From Poriferisodalis sp965226645 (GTDB lineage: Bacteria; Actinomycetota; Acidimicrobiia; Acidimicrobiales; Poriferisodalaceae), in NCBI GenBank assembly GCA_965226645.1, contig CBDDDL010000002.1, forward strand, positions 248,001 through 312,000: DNA of 64,000 nucleotides, given 5' to 3'. The notes beneath the pieces are model-generated. The model searched no databases. It was not told where the DNA came from and worked only from the letters and a program-made list of their open reading frames with translations. Positions 17,157 through 25,807 of this stretch are shown here, in pieces. How positions within the stretch are numbered: position 1 is the first letter of the stretch; every line of letters begins with the position of its first letter. The position numbers and the translations under genes were made by a program.

Positions 17157-17890
17157 CCGGGAATTCCGATCATTTGGGTGCGTGAACGAAGGACCACCAT
17201 GCGCTTGATGTCGACGAAGGCGCCAAAGCCGTCTTCGGTGACCGTCGACTTGTACGCCTCCCAACCGTCCGGGTCGGCGAAATAGAGCTCGGCCATGCCC
17301 ATGTAAGGCTCGTCGGCGGGATTGACGCTGTGGTTGACCACGTAGCGCAACCCGCCGATCTCTCCCATGACGCCGCGCACATTCGGTGCATGCGCTTCCA
17401 GCCAGTGCCGGAACGCCTCGTCGACGTCGACGCCGTCGCGGGCGGGCACCAGGAACGTCACCTTGTAGAAGCCCGAACGCGTCGCGGGGAACGGCTCGTT
17501 GAGCGTGTTGGGGACGACGGGGAGGCTGCCGTCGAGCACCACGTACTCCGTCACCGGCCACTGCACATACGGCGCAGCCTTCTGCTGGAACGTGTCGGCC
17601 GGCGTGGTCCCGTGCGGCTCGGCGGGGGGCGGGAACGACCGCTCGAACCACAGCTGTGCCATGCCGTCCCACGCGGCCTCGCTGCCGTCATCACGACGCT
17701 CGAACAGCGTGGCGATGTACTTGTGCGCGTGGAGCTTGCCCGCCGCGGCCTGCCGCTGCTGGCCCTCGATCACGTTCGGCATGTGGTTCTTGAACCAGTT
17801 CGCCACTAGCTCGTCACGTGAGGCTTCGGGACGCCGCTTGATCAGGAAGATCATCTTCGCCGCTGGGTTGGCCGTGATTGTGCCCGACAT
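17153..17890 (-). CDS. EthD-domain protein (two dimeric alpha-beta barrel repeats)
   Basis: A 245-residue protein starting at ATG 17890, where GGAGG sits just upstream. It has two EthD-like halves: MIFLIKRRPEASRDELVANW in the first and YKVTFLVPARDGVDVDEAFR in the second. Both carry the motif in which a strand leads into a helix ending W...HAPNV or HMPNV. EthD-like ferredoxin folds occur near ether or aromatic degradation systems; their exact role is unclear. It converges with the SRPBCC gene and shares a CTAG stop tetramer with it. Confidence 0.8.
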   Translation of the reverse strand: MSGTITANPAAKMIFLIKRRPEASRDELVANWFKNHMPNVIEGQQRQAAAGKLHAHKYIATLFERRDDGSEAAWDGMAQLWFERSFPPPAEPHGTTPADTFQQKAAPYVQWPVTEYVVLDGSLPVVPNTLNEPFPATRSGFYKVTFLVPARDGVDVDEAFRHWLEAHAPNVRGVMGEIGGLRYVVNHSVNPADEPYMGMAELYFADPDGWEAYKSTVTEDGFGAFVDIKRMVVLRSRTQMIGIPG

Positions 17891-18003
17891 GAATGCCTCC
17901 TCGACAAGGGCGGTAGGGCGGCACGTGCGTGCTGCCCGCGTGCGGAGATCCTGCCACTTGGCCCCGGCCGTCGCAGCGCCGCAGTCGCGTCGGCGCTGCG
18001 CCG

Positions 18004-19185
18004 TCAGGCGCCCAACTCTGCTGCGAGCGCCTCGGCCAGGCGGTCGTAGTCCCCGGACTGGTTGTAGAGGTGGGCAGAGATCCGAAGGACGCGGTCCGGC
18101 GGGGCGGGCCACGTGAACACTGGCACTTCGATGCCGTGCCGGTCCCGCAGCGCTCCCATGAGCGGGTCGAAGATCGCGGAACCCGAGTGAGCGGCCGGCG
18201 GCAAGGGCACGCTCGCGATCGCGCCGATCATGTCGGCGGGTGCTGGCGGCTCGATGCTGAGAGCCTCGATGAGCACGTCGCGCCCCCGAAGGCACATCTC
18301 TCGGATCGCGCTCCGCACGCCGGGCCAGCCGTCAGGGTGCATCGCCCCCACCGCGGCCAGCGCATCGGGGATGGTCAGCCATGCGCTTGGGTCATGCGTG
18401 CCGGTCCAGTCGAACTGGGCGTGCAGGTGGCCTCCTTCAGACGGCCAGCCGCCGTTGTACCCGTGGCTGATGACGGCCGGGTAGACGTCATCCCGCCGGT
18501 CGGGACGCACCCACAAGAACGCGGCACCCTTGGCCGAGCACATCCACTTGTGGCAGTTCGCCGTGACAAAGGACGCACCCAACCGGGTCACGTCGAAGTC
18601 GATCATGCCGGGAGCGTGCGCAGCGTCGACCAGTACCCGTACGTCGGGCTCCAGGTGTGCCGCTAGCTCGGCAACCGGCAGCACGAGGCCTGTTGCTGAC
18701 GTCACTGCGTCGATGAGAAGGACACGCGTCCGGTCGGTCACGGCGGCGAGCACTGCATCGACCACATCGCGCCTGTGCTCCAGCGGGAAGGGCACGTGCG
18801 CTGTCGTGACCACCGCGCCAGCGCGCGACGCCGACACGACGGCGGCGTTGGCGCAGGCATTGTATTCGTGATCGGTCACCAGGATCTCATCGCCGGGCTT
18901 CAAGCTCGGCTCCAAGGAACGCAGCACCCCGTTCACGCCCGCTGTCGCATTCGTGACGAACACCAAGCCTGCTTCGTCGGCGCCGACGAAGCGCGCCACA
19001 GCCCGCCGTGTCTGGTCCAGCCGTTCCTGGTACTCGCCTTCCAGGAAGAACCGTGTGGGATTCAGCTCGATGCGCTCCTGGATCCGTTGCTGGGCCTCGA
19101 GCACCGCTGCAGGGGTCGCGCCGAACGAACCGTGATTGAGGTGCAGTACTCCCGGGTCGAGTAGCCAAGCCGTCACGATGCGCAC
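18004..19185 (-). CDS. class V aminotransferase (isopenicillin-N-epimerase/cysteine desulfurase-like)
   Basis: A 393-residue PLP-dependent fold I enzyme. It opens with LNHGSFGATP, has the TNATAGVN cofactor-phosphate segment and VDAAHAPG with the Asp that contacts the pyridine nitrogen; the Schiff-base Lys is most likely in TANCHKWMCSAKG. The pattern matches isopenicillin-N-epimerase-like proteins, a broad group of racemases, lyases and aminotransferases. A penicillin role is not implied. The start is GTG 19185, but a GTG three codons later is equally possible because neither has a clear ribosome site. It is divergent from pyruvate carboxylase across 166 bp. Confidence 0.85.
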   Translation of the reverse strand: MRIVTAWLLDPGVLHLNHGSFGATPAAVLEAQQRIQERIELNPTRFFLEGEYQERLDQTRRAVARFVGADEAGLVFVTNATAGVNGVLRSLEPSLKPGDEILVTDHEYNACANAAVVSASRAGAVVTTAHVPFPLEHRRDVVDAVLAAVTDRTRVLLIDAVTSATGLVLPVAELAAHLEPDVRVLVDAAHAPGMIDFDVTRLGASFVTANCHKWMCSAKGAAFLWVRPDRRDDVYPAVISHGYNGGWPSEGGHLHAQFDWTGTHDPSAWLTIPDALAAVGAMHPDGWPGVRSAIREMCLRGRDVLIEALSIEPPAPADMIGAIASVPLPPAAHSGSAIFDPLMGALRDRHGIEVPVFTWPAPPDRVLRISAHLYNQSGDYDRLAEALAAELGA

Positions 19186-19351
19186 GCTAGGTCAGCGAAC
19201 ACAGAGGCCGCGCGGAGAATTGCTGCCACGCTTTCTGTGTGCAAGGTTGCCGACTGAGGCGGTGTTTCTGCGCTAAGTCGCGGCAAACGGGGCTGACGCG
19301 CGCCGTCACCTCTCCGCCGACGCTCATAATGTCTGAGCACCGGAGGTCGTC

Positions 19352-22300
19352 ATGAAGAAGCTCCTGGTGGCCAACCGAGGCGAGATCGCCATCCGCGCCT
19401 TCCGTGCAGCAACCCAACTCGGCATCCGGACGGTCGCGATCCTGCCCGTCGAGGAAGAACGCAGCGGCGCCTTGCACCGCATCAAGGCAGACGAGGCGTA
19501 CGTCATCGGCGAAGAGGGTCGACCGGTTCGGGCGTATCTCGACCACGCCGCCATCGTGGCCAAGGCCGTCGAAGTCGGTGCCGACGCGATCTATCCGGGC
19601 TACGGATTCCTGTCCGAGAGCCCAGATCTCGCAGACTCGTGCGCAGCGGCAGGTGTCACGTTCGTCGGGCCGAGCGCCGAGGTGTTACGCCTCACCGGCA
19701 ACAAGATGCGGGCGCGCCAAGCCGCCGACGAGGCGGGCTTGCCAGTGCTGCACCAGTCGGCACCCATCGACGACGACGCCTCCGACGGTGACATCGTTGC
19801 TGCCGCGCACGAGATCGGCTTCCCGCTGTTCGTGAAGGCGGCATCGGGCGGCGGCGGTCGTGGCATGCGGCGCGTGGAGCGCCCGGAAGATCTGGCCCCC
19901 GCAGTCGACGCGGCGCGGCGCGAGGCGCACAGCGCTTTCGGCGACGACACCGTGTTCTACGAAGAAGCCATGACCGACGTGCGCCATATCGAGGCACAGG
20001 TCCTCGCCGATGCGAGCGGCAATGTCGTGCATCTCTTCGAGCGGGACTGCTCGGTGCAGCGACGCTTCCAGAAGGTCGTCGAGATGGCTCCCGCTCGGGA
20101 TCTCGACGAAGCGGTCCGCCAGCAGATGCTTGCCGATGCCGTGCGTTTTGCCGAGGCGATCGGCTACGCGAACGCCGGCACGGTTGAGTTCCTCGTGGGT
20201 CGCGATGGCCGCCACGTGTTCATCGAGATGAATCCCCGCATTCAGGTCGAGCACACCGTGACCGAGGAAATTACCGACGTCGATCTGGTGGAATCGCAGC
20301 TGCGCATTGCTTCGGGCGCCACGCTGGCGGACCTCGGGCTCGCCCAGGAACGCATCAGCCTGCGTGGTTTCGCGATGCAGTGCCGGGTCACCGCCGAGGA
20401 TCCCGCCAATGATTTCCGGCCCGACACCGGCCGGATCGTGGCGTACCGGCCCGCCAGCGGTGCTGGGGTTCGTCTTGACGGGTGCGTGTACCAGGGCGTC
20501 GAGATCACGCCGCACTTCGATTCGATGATCGAGAAGATCACCTGCCGGGGCCCCGACTTCGACACGGTGGTGCGCCGCATGCAGCGCACGCTCGCGGAGT
20601 ACCGGGTTCGGGGCGTGTCCACCAACCAGCCGTATCTGCAGGCGATCCTCGCTGACGAGCAGTTCCGGAACGAGCCGGTCACGACGACGTTCATCGACGA
20701 TCGGCCCGAGCTGACGGCTGCTTCCGTCGGGGCTGACCGAGCGACGCGCCTGCTGCGCTACCTGGCCGATGTCACCGTGCACCTGCCGAACGGCCCGGCG
20801 CCGACGCGTGTCAGTCCGGTGTCGAAACTGCCGCCGCGGCCGTCGGGCGCGCCGCCTGCGGGATCCCGGCAACGGCTCGTCGAACTGGGTCCGGAGAAGT
20901 TCGCGGCAGATCTGCGGGCTGCCACAGCGGTGGCGGTCACGGACACGACGTTGCGCGACGCCCACCAGTCGATCTTGGCGACCCGGCTGCGCACGATCGA
21001 CCTCGTCGCGGGTGCTCGCCAGATGGCTCACGCGATGCCGCAGCTGCTCAGCATGGAGTGCTGGGGCGGCGCCACGTTCGATGTCGCGTTGCGGTTCCTT
21101 CACGAGGACCCGTGGCAGCGGCTCGCGCAGCTTCGTGCCGCGGCGCCGAACATCTGCACCCAGATGCTGCTGCGTGGTCGCAACACCGTCGGATACTCGC
21201 CGTATCCCGATTCGGTGGCTGGCCACTTCGTGGCGGAAGCGGCCGCGACGGGCATGGACATCTTCCGGGTCTTCGACGCGTTCAACTCCATCGAACAGAT
21301 GCGGCCCGCTATCGACGCCGTTCTGGATGCGGGTGCCGTCGCTGAAGGCACGATCTGCTACTCGGGGAACCTCTCGAGCCCCCACGAGGACCTCTACACC
21401 CTCGACTACTACTTGAATGTTGCAGAGAAGCTGTCGAATGTCGACGTTCACATTCTGTGCATCAAGGACATGGCCGGGCTCTTGCGGCCTGCCGCCGCAG
21501 CGACGCTGGTGACGGCGCTGCGGGAACGCTTCAGACAGCCAGTGCACCTGCACACCCACGACACCGCCGGTGGCCAGCTTGCGACGTATCTCGCTGCGGT
21601 TGACGCGGGCGTGGACGCCATTGATGCCGCCGCGCCGCCGCTGTCGGGCATGACGTCGCAGCCGTCGATCGCTTCGGTGGTGGCCATGACCGACGACACC
21701 GACCGGACAACCGGGCTGAGTCTCGACGCGATCGGCGATCTCGAGCCCTACTGGGAGGCAGTACGGCGTGTCTACGCGCCATTCGAGGCGGGGCTGCCGT
21801 CGCCGACCGGCACCGTGTACCGCCATGAAATACCCGGCGGGCAGCTGTCGAACCTGCGATCTCAGGCGCGTGCGCTCGGGATCGGCCACCGCTTCGAAGA
21901 GGTAGAGCGGCTGTACGCAGCGTGCAATGAACTGCTCGGACGCCCCATCAAGGTGACGCCGTCGTCAAAGGTCGTGGGCGACCTGGCCCTGCATCTCGTC
22001 GCGTCAGGCGTCACTCCGGCTCAGCTCGCCGACGATCCCGCAAACGTGGATTTGCCTGACAGCGTCATCGGTTTCCTGCACGGCGAACTCGGCACTCCCC
22101 CGGGAGGATTCCCCGAGCCGTTCCGCTCGCGTGCGACTGCGGAACGCCACTGGTCGCCGAAGACCAAGGATCTCACTGCGGACGACGAGGTGGGCCTTGC
22201 GGGTGATCGTCGGATAACGCTGAACCGGTTGCTGTTTCCCACACCCTCGGCAGCCCAAGCTGAGAACGAGCACCGCTACGGCGATCTCTCGGTGCTGCCG

Positions 22301-22777
22301 TCGCTGCTGTTCTGGTACGGGCTCGACGCCCACGAAGAAGACACCGCCGTCGTGTTCGGCCCCGGGGTGAGGTTGCTCCTGGGCCTGCGGTCGATCAGCG
22401 AGCCGAATGACGAGGGCATCCGCATCATCAGCTTCAGGGTCAACGGGCAGCCTCGCGACATTGACACCGTCGATCGCAACGTCGCCTCGGATCGTCCCGA
22501 GCACGCACGAGCCGACCCGAACGAGCCAGGTCAGATCGCAGCGCCGTTCCGGGGTGCGATCAGCGTCTCGGTCTCCGTCGGCGATCAAGTGACGGCGGGC
22601 GACACGATCGCCGTGATCGAGGCCATGAAGATGGAGTCGTCGATCTCGACTCCGGTGACGGGAACGGTCGGCGCCATCGCTGCGGCGCCCGGCGCGCTGC
22701 TCGAGCCCGGGGACCTGATCGCGGAGATCCGTCCCGCCGGTCGTTCAGCCAGCCCCGAGACCGAAGACGACGCGTAG
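19352..22777 (+). CDS. pyc: pyruvate carboxylase
   Basis: A 1141-residue single-chain biotin enzyme converting pyruvate, bicarbonate and ATP to oxaloacetate. The domains run in order: biotin carboxylase (about 1-450; VANRGEIAIR, ATP-grasp glycine loop ASGGGGRGMRR, EMNPRIQVEHTVTE), carboxyltransferase TIM barrel (about 525-800; VTDTTLRDAHQSILATR, metal-binding HLHTHDT), allosteric/tetramer region, and biotin carrier (about 1065-1135; biotinyl Lys1093 in EAMKMES). Length equals the family's. ATG 19352 has GGAGG upstream. It provides anaplerotic oxaloacetate. An acyl-CoA synthetase follows after 29 bp. Confidence 0.97.
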   Translation: MKKLLVANRGEIAIRAFRAATQLGIRTVAILPVEEERSGALHRIKADEAYVIGEEGRPVRAYLDHAAIVAKAVEVGADAIYPGYGFLSESPDLADSCAAAGVTFVGPSAEVLRLTGNKMRARQAADEAGLPVLHQSAPIDDDASDGDIVAAAHEIGFPLFVKAASGGGGRGMRRVERPEDLAPAVDAARREAHSAFGDDTVFYEEAMTDVRHIEAQVLADASGNVVHLFERDCSVQRRFQKVVEMAPARDLDEAVRQQMLADAVRFAEAIGYANAGTVEFLVGRDGRHVFIEMNPRIQVEHTVTEEITDVDLVESQLRIASGATLADLGLAQERISLRGFAMQCRVTAEDPANDFRPDTGRIVAYRPASGAGVRLDGCVYQGVEITPHFDSMIEKITCRGPDFDTVVRRMQRTLAEYRVRGVSTNQPYLQAILADEQFRNEPVTTTFIDDRPELTAASVGADRATRLLRYLADVTVHLPNGPAPTRVSPVSKLPPRPSGAPPAGSRQRLVELGPEKFAADLRAATAVAVTDTTLRDAHQSILATRLRTIDLVAGARQMAHAMPQLLSMECWGGATFDVALRFLHEDPWQRLAQLRAAAPNICTQMLLRGRNTVGYSPYPDSVAGHFVAEAAATGMDIFRVFDAFNSIEQMRPAIDAVLDAGAVAEGTICYSGNLSSPHEDLYTLDYYLNVAEKLSNVDVHILCIKDMAGLLRPAAAATLVTALRERFRQPVHLHTHDTAGGQLATYLAAVDAGVDAIDAAAPPLSGMTSQPSIASVVAMTDDTDRTTGLSLDAIGDLEPYWEAVRRVYAPFEAGLPSPTGTVYRHEIPGGQLSNLRSQARALGIGHRFEEVERLYAACNELLGRPIKVTPSSKVVGDLALHLVASGVTPAQLADDPANVDLPDSVIGFLHGELGTPPGGFPEPFRSRATAERHWSPKTKDLTADDEVGLAGDRRITLNRLLFPTPSAAQAENEHRYGDLSVLPSLLFWYGLDAHEEDTAVVFGPGVRLLLGLRSISEPNDEGIRIISFRVNGQPRDIDTVDRNVASDRPEHARADPNEPGQIAAPFRGAISVSVSVGDQVTAGDTIAVIEAMKMESSISTPVTGTVGAIAAAPGALLEPGDLIAEIRPAGRSASPETEDDA

Positions 22778-22806
22778 CTCGCATCGCCGCTAATTTCCGC
22801 AGCATC

Positions 22807-24396
22807 ATGCTGCAGCCGTTCACCATTGCCGATTGCGTCGCAACGAACGCCAGGTCCTTTCCAGACCGGTGCGCGATCGAAGTGCTCGACCCACGCCGAA
22901 CCGGAGGCGTCGAGCCCGTCGAGACGTGGACGTATGGTCAGCTCTGGGCCCGAACCGAGGCCCTCACGGATGCGCTGGGTCCAGTGGCGGCTGGTCCGCA
23001 CGGGCCGATGGCGGGATTGTTGCTGCCCAACGGCGCCGACCACGCCGCCGCGTACCTCGCATGCCAGCTCGTCGGCGCAGCTGCGGTCCCGGTCAACAGC
23101 CGGCTTGCCGAGCCTGAGATCCACTATGTGCTCGAAGACTCGGGTGCCTCGGTGCTGCTGGCCGACGAGCCGTTCATTGGCATCGCCCGCCGGGTGACGG
23201 CCGATCTCGGCATCAGGCTGATCGACGCCGCAGAGATTCCCCCCTCGGCGCCATCGAGGTGGTCGCGACCCATCGGGCCGTATGCCAACAGCGATCTCAG
23301 CACGGGTCGGCTGGTGCCGAGCGTCGCGCCGAGTGACACCACCACCGATGAGCGCGTCGCGATGATCGCGTACACATCAGGGACGACCGGTTTCCCGAAG
23401 GGGAGCATCAACACCAACGCTGGATTCCTGTCTCGACTCATTCACTGGAGCTGGGCGTTCGGGCTGTCTTGCCGCGAGGTCGTCTCCACGCCAGGTCCGA
23501 TGTTCCACCTCTCCTATGGCGGCCTGACACTGGCGCAATTGGTGGCTGGCGGCCGTGTACGGGTCATGACTGCGTTCGAGCCGCAAGCCGCCCTCGACGA
23601 GTACGCCAAGCACAGCACCTGGGCGTTCTTGGTGCCCTCCATGACCGCTGCGATCGCCGAAGCGTGGCGGCGGGCGGGTCGCCCGTCGCTGGGCGCACTG
23701 CGGTTCCTGGTCTCCGCAGGTGCGCCAGGACCGATGTCGTTGCTCGACGAGGCGTTCGATATCTTCCCGAACGCCGAGATCACCGACGGCTATGGCTGGA
23801 CCGAAGCCGGCTGGGTGACGTACGACGTCAAGGACCGTGCCACTCTCGTGCCCCACTGCGTGGGCGTCCCCATGCCGGGCTCGGTCGTCAAAGTCGTCGA
23901 TCCTGACACCTGCGACGAGGTTTCCGTCGGCGTCGCCGGTGAAGTGGTCGCTATGTCGGTGGTGCCGTTCGAGGGCTATCTGGGTCGGCCCGAGGCAACC
24001 GAGGCGGCCCACACGCCTGACGGATTCGCCCGCTCGGGCGACATGGGCATCATGGCGGACGACGGCCGGCTGGCGATCGTGGACCGCGTCAAGGACATGA
24101 TCATCAGCGGTGGAGAGAACGTGTACTGCGCCGAGGTAGAGCGGGTTCTCGTCGAGCATCCGCAGGTTGCCGAGGCGGCCGTGGTCGGACTGCCCGATGA
24201 GCGCTGGGGCGAGCGAGTCGCAGCAGCCGTCGTGCCGCACGAGGGCGAAGAGCCCGACCCTGCTGCCGTCATCGCATTCGTGCGAGACCGGCTGGCCCAC
24301 TACAAGTGCCCAAGGGAGCTGATCGCCCTGGCCGAATTGCCTCGCAACGCCATGGGAAAGGTGCTCAAGCCGCTTCTCGCCCAGGAGTTCGGCTGA
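22807..24396 (+). CDS. AMP-forming acyl-CoA synthetase
   Basis: A 529-residue ANL-superfamily enzyme that activates a carboxylic acid as acyl-AMP and transfers it to CoA. Motifs: the P-loop YTSGTTGFPKGS (A3), GYGWTEAGWVT (A5), RSGDMGIM with the ribose-binding Asp (A7), VDRVKDMIISGGENVY hinge (A8) and the catalytic Lys in LPRNAMGKVLK (A10). Substrate chain length cannot be read off. It begins at ATG 22807, 29 bp after pyc, and may share its transcript; the Rieske gene follows after 52 bp. Confidence 0.9.
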   Translation: MLQPFTIADCVATNARSFPDRCAIEVLDPRRTGGVEPVETWTYGQLWARTEALTDALGPVAAGPHGPMAGLLLPNGADHAAAYLACQLVGAAAVPVNSRLAEPEIHYVLEDSGASVLLADEPFIGIARRVTADLGIRLIDAAEIPPSAPSRWSRPIGPYANSDLSTGRLVPSVAPSDTTTDERVAMIAYTSGTTGFPKGSINTNAGFLSRLIHWSWAFGLSCREVVSTPGPMFHLSYGGLTLAQLVAGGRVRVMTAFEPQAALDEYAKHSTWAFLVPSMTAAIAEAWRRAGRPSLGALRFLVSAGAPGPMSLLDEAFDIFPNAEITDGYGWTEAGWVTYDVKDRATLVPHCVGVPMPGSVVKVVDPDTCDEVSVGVAGEVVAMSVVPFEGYLGRPEATEAAHTPDGFARSGDMGIMADDGRLAIVDRVKDMIISGGENVYCAEVERVLVEHPQVAEAAVVGLPDERWGERVAAAVVPHEGEEPDPAAVIAFVRDRLAHYKCPRELIALAELPRNAMGKVLKPLLAQEFG

Positions 24397-24448
24397 CGTC
24401 CGCGCACTAGTGTTCGGCGCAATCTCCCAGACGCGGTAGAACTACTCA

Positions 24449-25807
24449 ATGGCGACTCCTTGGACACCGCCGGAGGCTGACTGGATACCGCCGAACACTG
24501 GTTGGACCCAGCCGGAGTCCGATTTCTGGGCTCCCAATCGCAGCGCAGTCGGCGCGTCGTTTGCCATGGCGCCCGCTGTCTACGCTGACGAGAGCTTCTT
24601 CGCCGCGGAGCAGGAGCGGCTGTTCGGCCGTGCTTGGGTCTGCGTGGCCCTGGCGGTCGAGCTAGCACGACCAGGCCGGCTGCTGGTGCGGTCGATCGGC
24701 AGGCGATCGGTGCTGCTGACCAGAACCGACGACGGGCCCGTCGGCTTCCTGAACTCGTGCCGCCACCGCGGCACCGAGCTTGCCGAGGCCGACTGCGACA
24801 TCGCACAGACCATCCGCTGCCCGTATCACCGCTGGCACTACAGCGTGGACGGGCGGCTCGTGGCCACCCCGTTGTTCGATTCGGTGCCAAGGGACGACTT
24901 CGACCCAGCAGACTTCGGCCTGGCGCGAGTGCGGGTGGACTCGTGGGGACCGCTCATTTTCGCGTGCCTCAACGCCGACACGCCGCCCCTCGCAACATGG
25001 CTGGGCGACCTCGACGAACGCATGGCCTGCTACCGATTCGACGAGTGGGAGCCTGCAACACGCTCGCCGGCTGACTGCACGTTCGGGCCAGCCGCCAACT
25101 GGAAGCTGATCTTTGAGAACTTTGCCGAGTACTACCACCTGGCCTGGGTGCACCCCGAGCTGGCGAAGGTGTCCCGGGTGGAAGACCACTACCGCTACCA
25201 GGGGCCGGGCATGTACTGCGGGCAGACGACCACGCCCATTTCGGGCGACGAGCGCGACGACTGGCTGACGCTGCGGGCCGCAGACGGCCTCGATGCGTCC
25301 GATGCCGCCAGCGGCAGATTCATCGCGTTGTTCCCGAACGTGCTGGTTGCGGTGCTGCCGAGCCACGCTTTCGTGATGCGACTCGAACCGGTGTCGGCGG
25401 GGCGCACCATCGAGCACTGCTCATTCGTGTTCCCGCCCCGCACACGGCCAGCATCCGACGAGGCGGGTGCGCAACAGTTCTCCGAGGCGTTCGAGACCAC
25501 TCGTCGCTTCTGGATCGACGTCAACGACGAGGACATCGACATTTGCGAGCGTGCCCAGCGCGGCATTGCGCGCGGGGGCGCGCCGCCGGGTCCGTTGGCG
25601 CCGCGCTTCGAAGAGCCCCTGAATCGCTTCCACAAGATGACCGCCGATCTCATGACGCTGCAGACGGTCGCTGACCTCGCAGTGCCAGCAGGCGACCGCC
25701 CCGGCGGCATCGACCTCTACGGAAGCGATCCGAACCCCATGCCGCCGGCCGCCGAAGTTGCAGCAGCCCCGAGCGCACCGGAGGCCCCGGCGACGGCGAC
25801 GTCATGA
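24449..25807 (+). CDS. Rieske non-haem iron oxygenase, glycine-betaine/choline monooxygenase-like (GbcA type)
   Basis: A 452-residue ring-hydroxylating-type oxygenase alpha subunit. The Rieske [2Fe-2S] ligands are Cys104, His106 (NSCRHRGTEL), Cys124 and His127 (RCPYHRWHY). The mononuclear iron site is in ENFAEYYHLAWVHPEL, with the third carboxylate likely near DICERAQRG. The family resembles choline and glycine-betaine demethylating oxygenases. Support comes from context: its TGA overlaps the ATG of a dimethylglycine/sarcosine-dehydrogenase-like gene (ATGA), the next step after betaine demethylation. A reductase partner is not encoded nearby. The Pro/Ala tail after residue 430 is probably disordered. 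Confidence 0.82.
   Translation: MATPWTPPEADWIPPNTGWTQPESDFWAPNRSAVGASFAMAPAVYADESFFAAEQERLFGRAWVCVALAVELARPGRLLVRSIGRRSVLLTRTDDGPVGFLNSCRHRGTELAEADCDIAQTIRCPYHRWHYSVDGRLVATPLFDSVPRDDFDPADFGLARVRVDSWGPLIFACLNADTPPLATWLGDLDERMACYRFDEWEPATRSPADCTFGPAANWKLIFENFAEYYHLAWVHPELAKVSRVEDHYRYQGPGMYCGQTTTPISGDERDDWLTLRAADGLDASDAASGRFIALFPNVLVAVLPSHAFVMRLEPVSAGRTIEHCSFVFPPRTRPASDEAGAQQFSEAFETTRRFWIDVNDEDIDICERAQRGIARGGAPPGPLAPRFEEPLNRFHKMTADLMTLQTVADLAVPAGDRPGGIDLYGSDPNPMPPAAEVAAAPSAPEAPATATS

Noticed and set aside
19685..21889. 734-codon minus-strand open frame inside pyruvate carboxylase
   Set aside because: Arg/His-rich translation without motifs, antisense to a clearly real gene.
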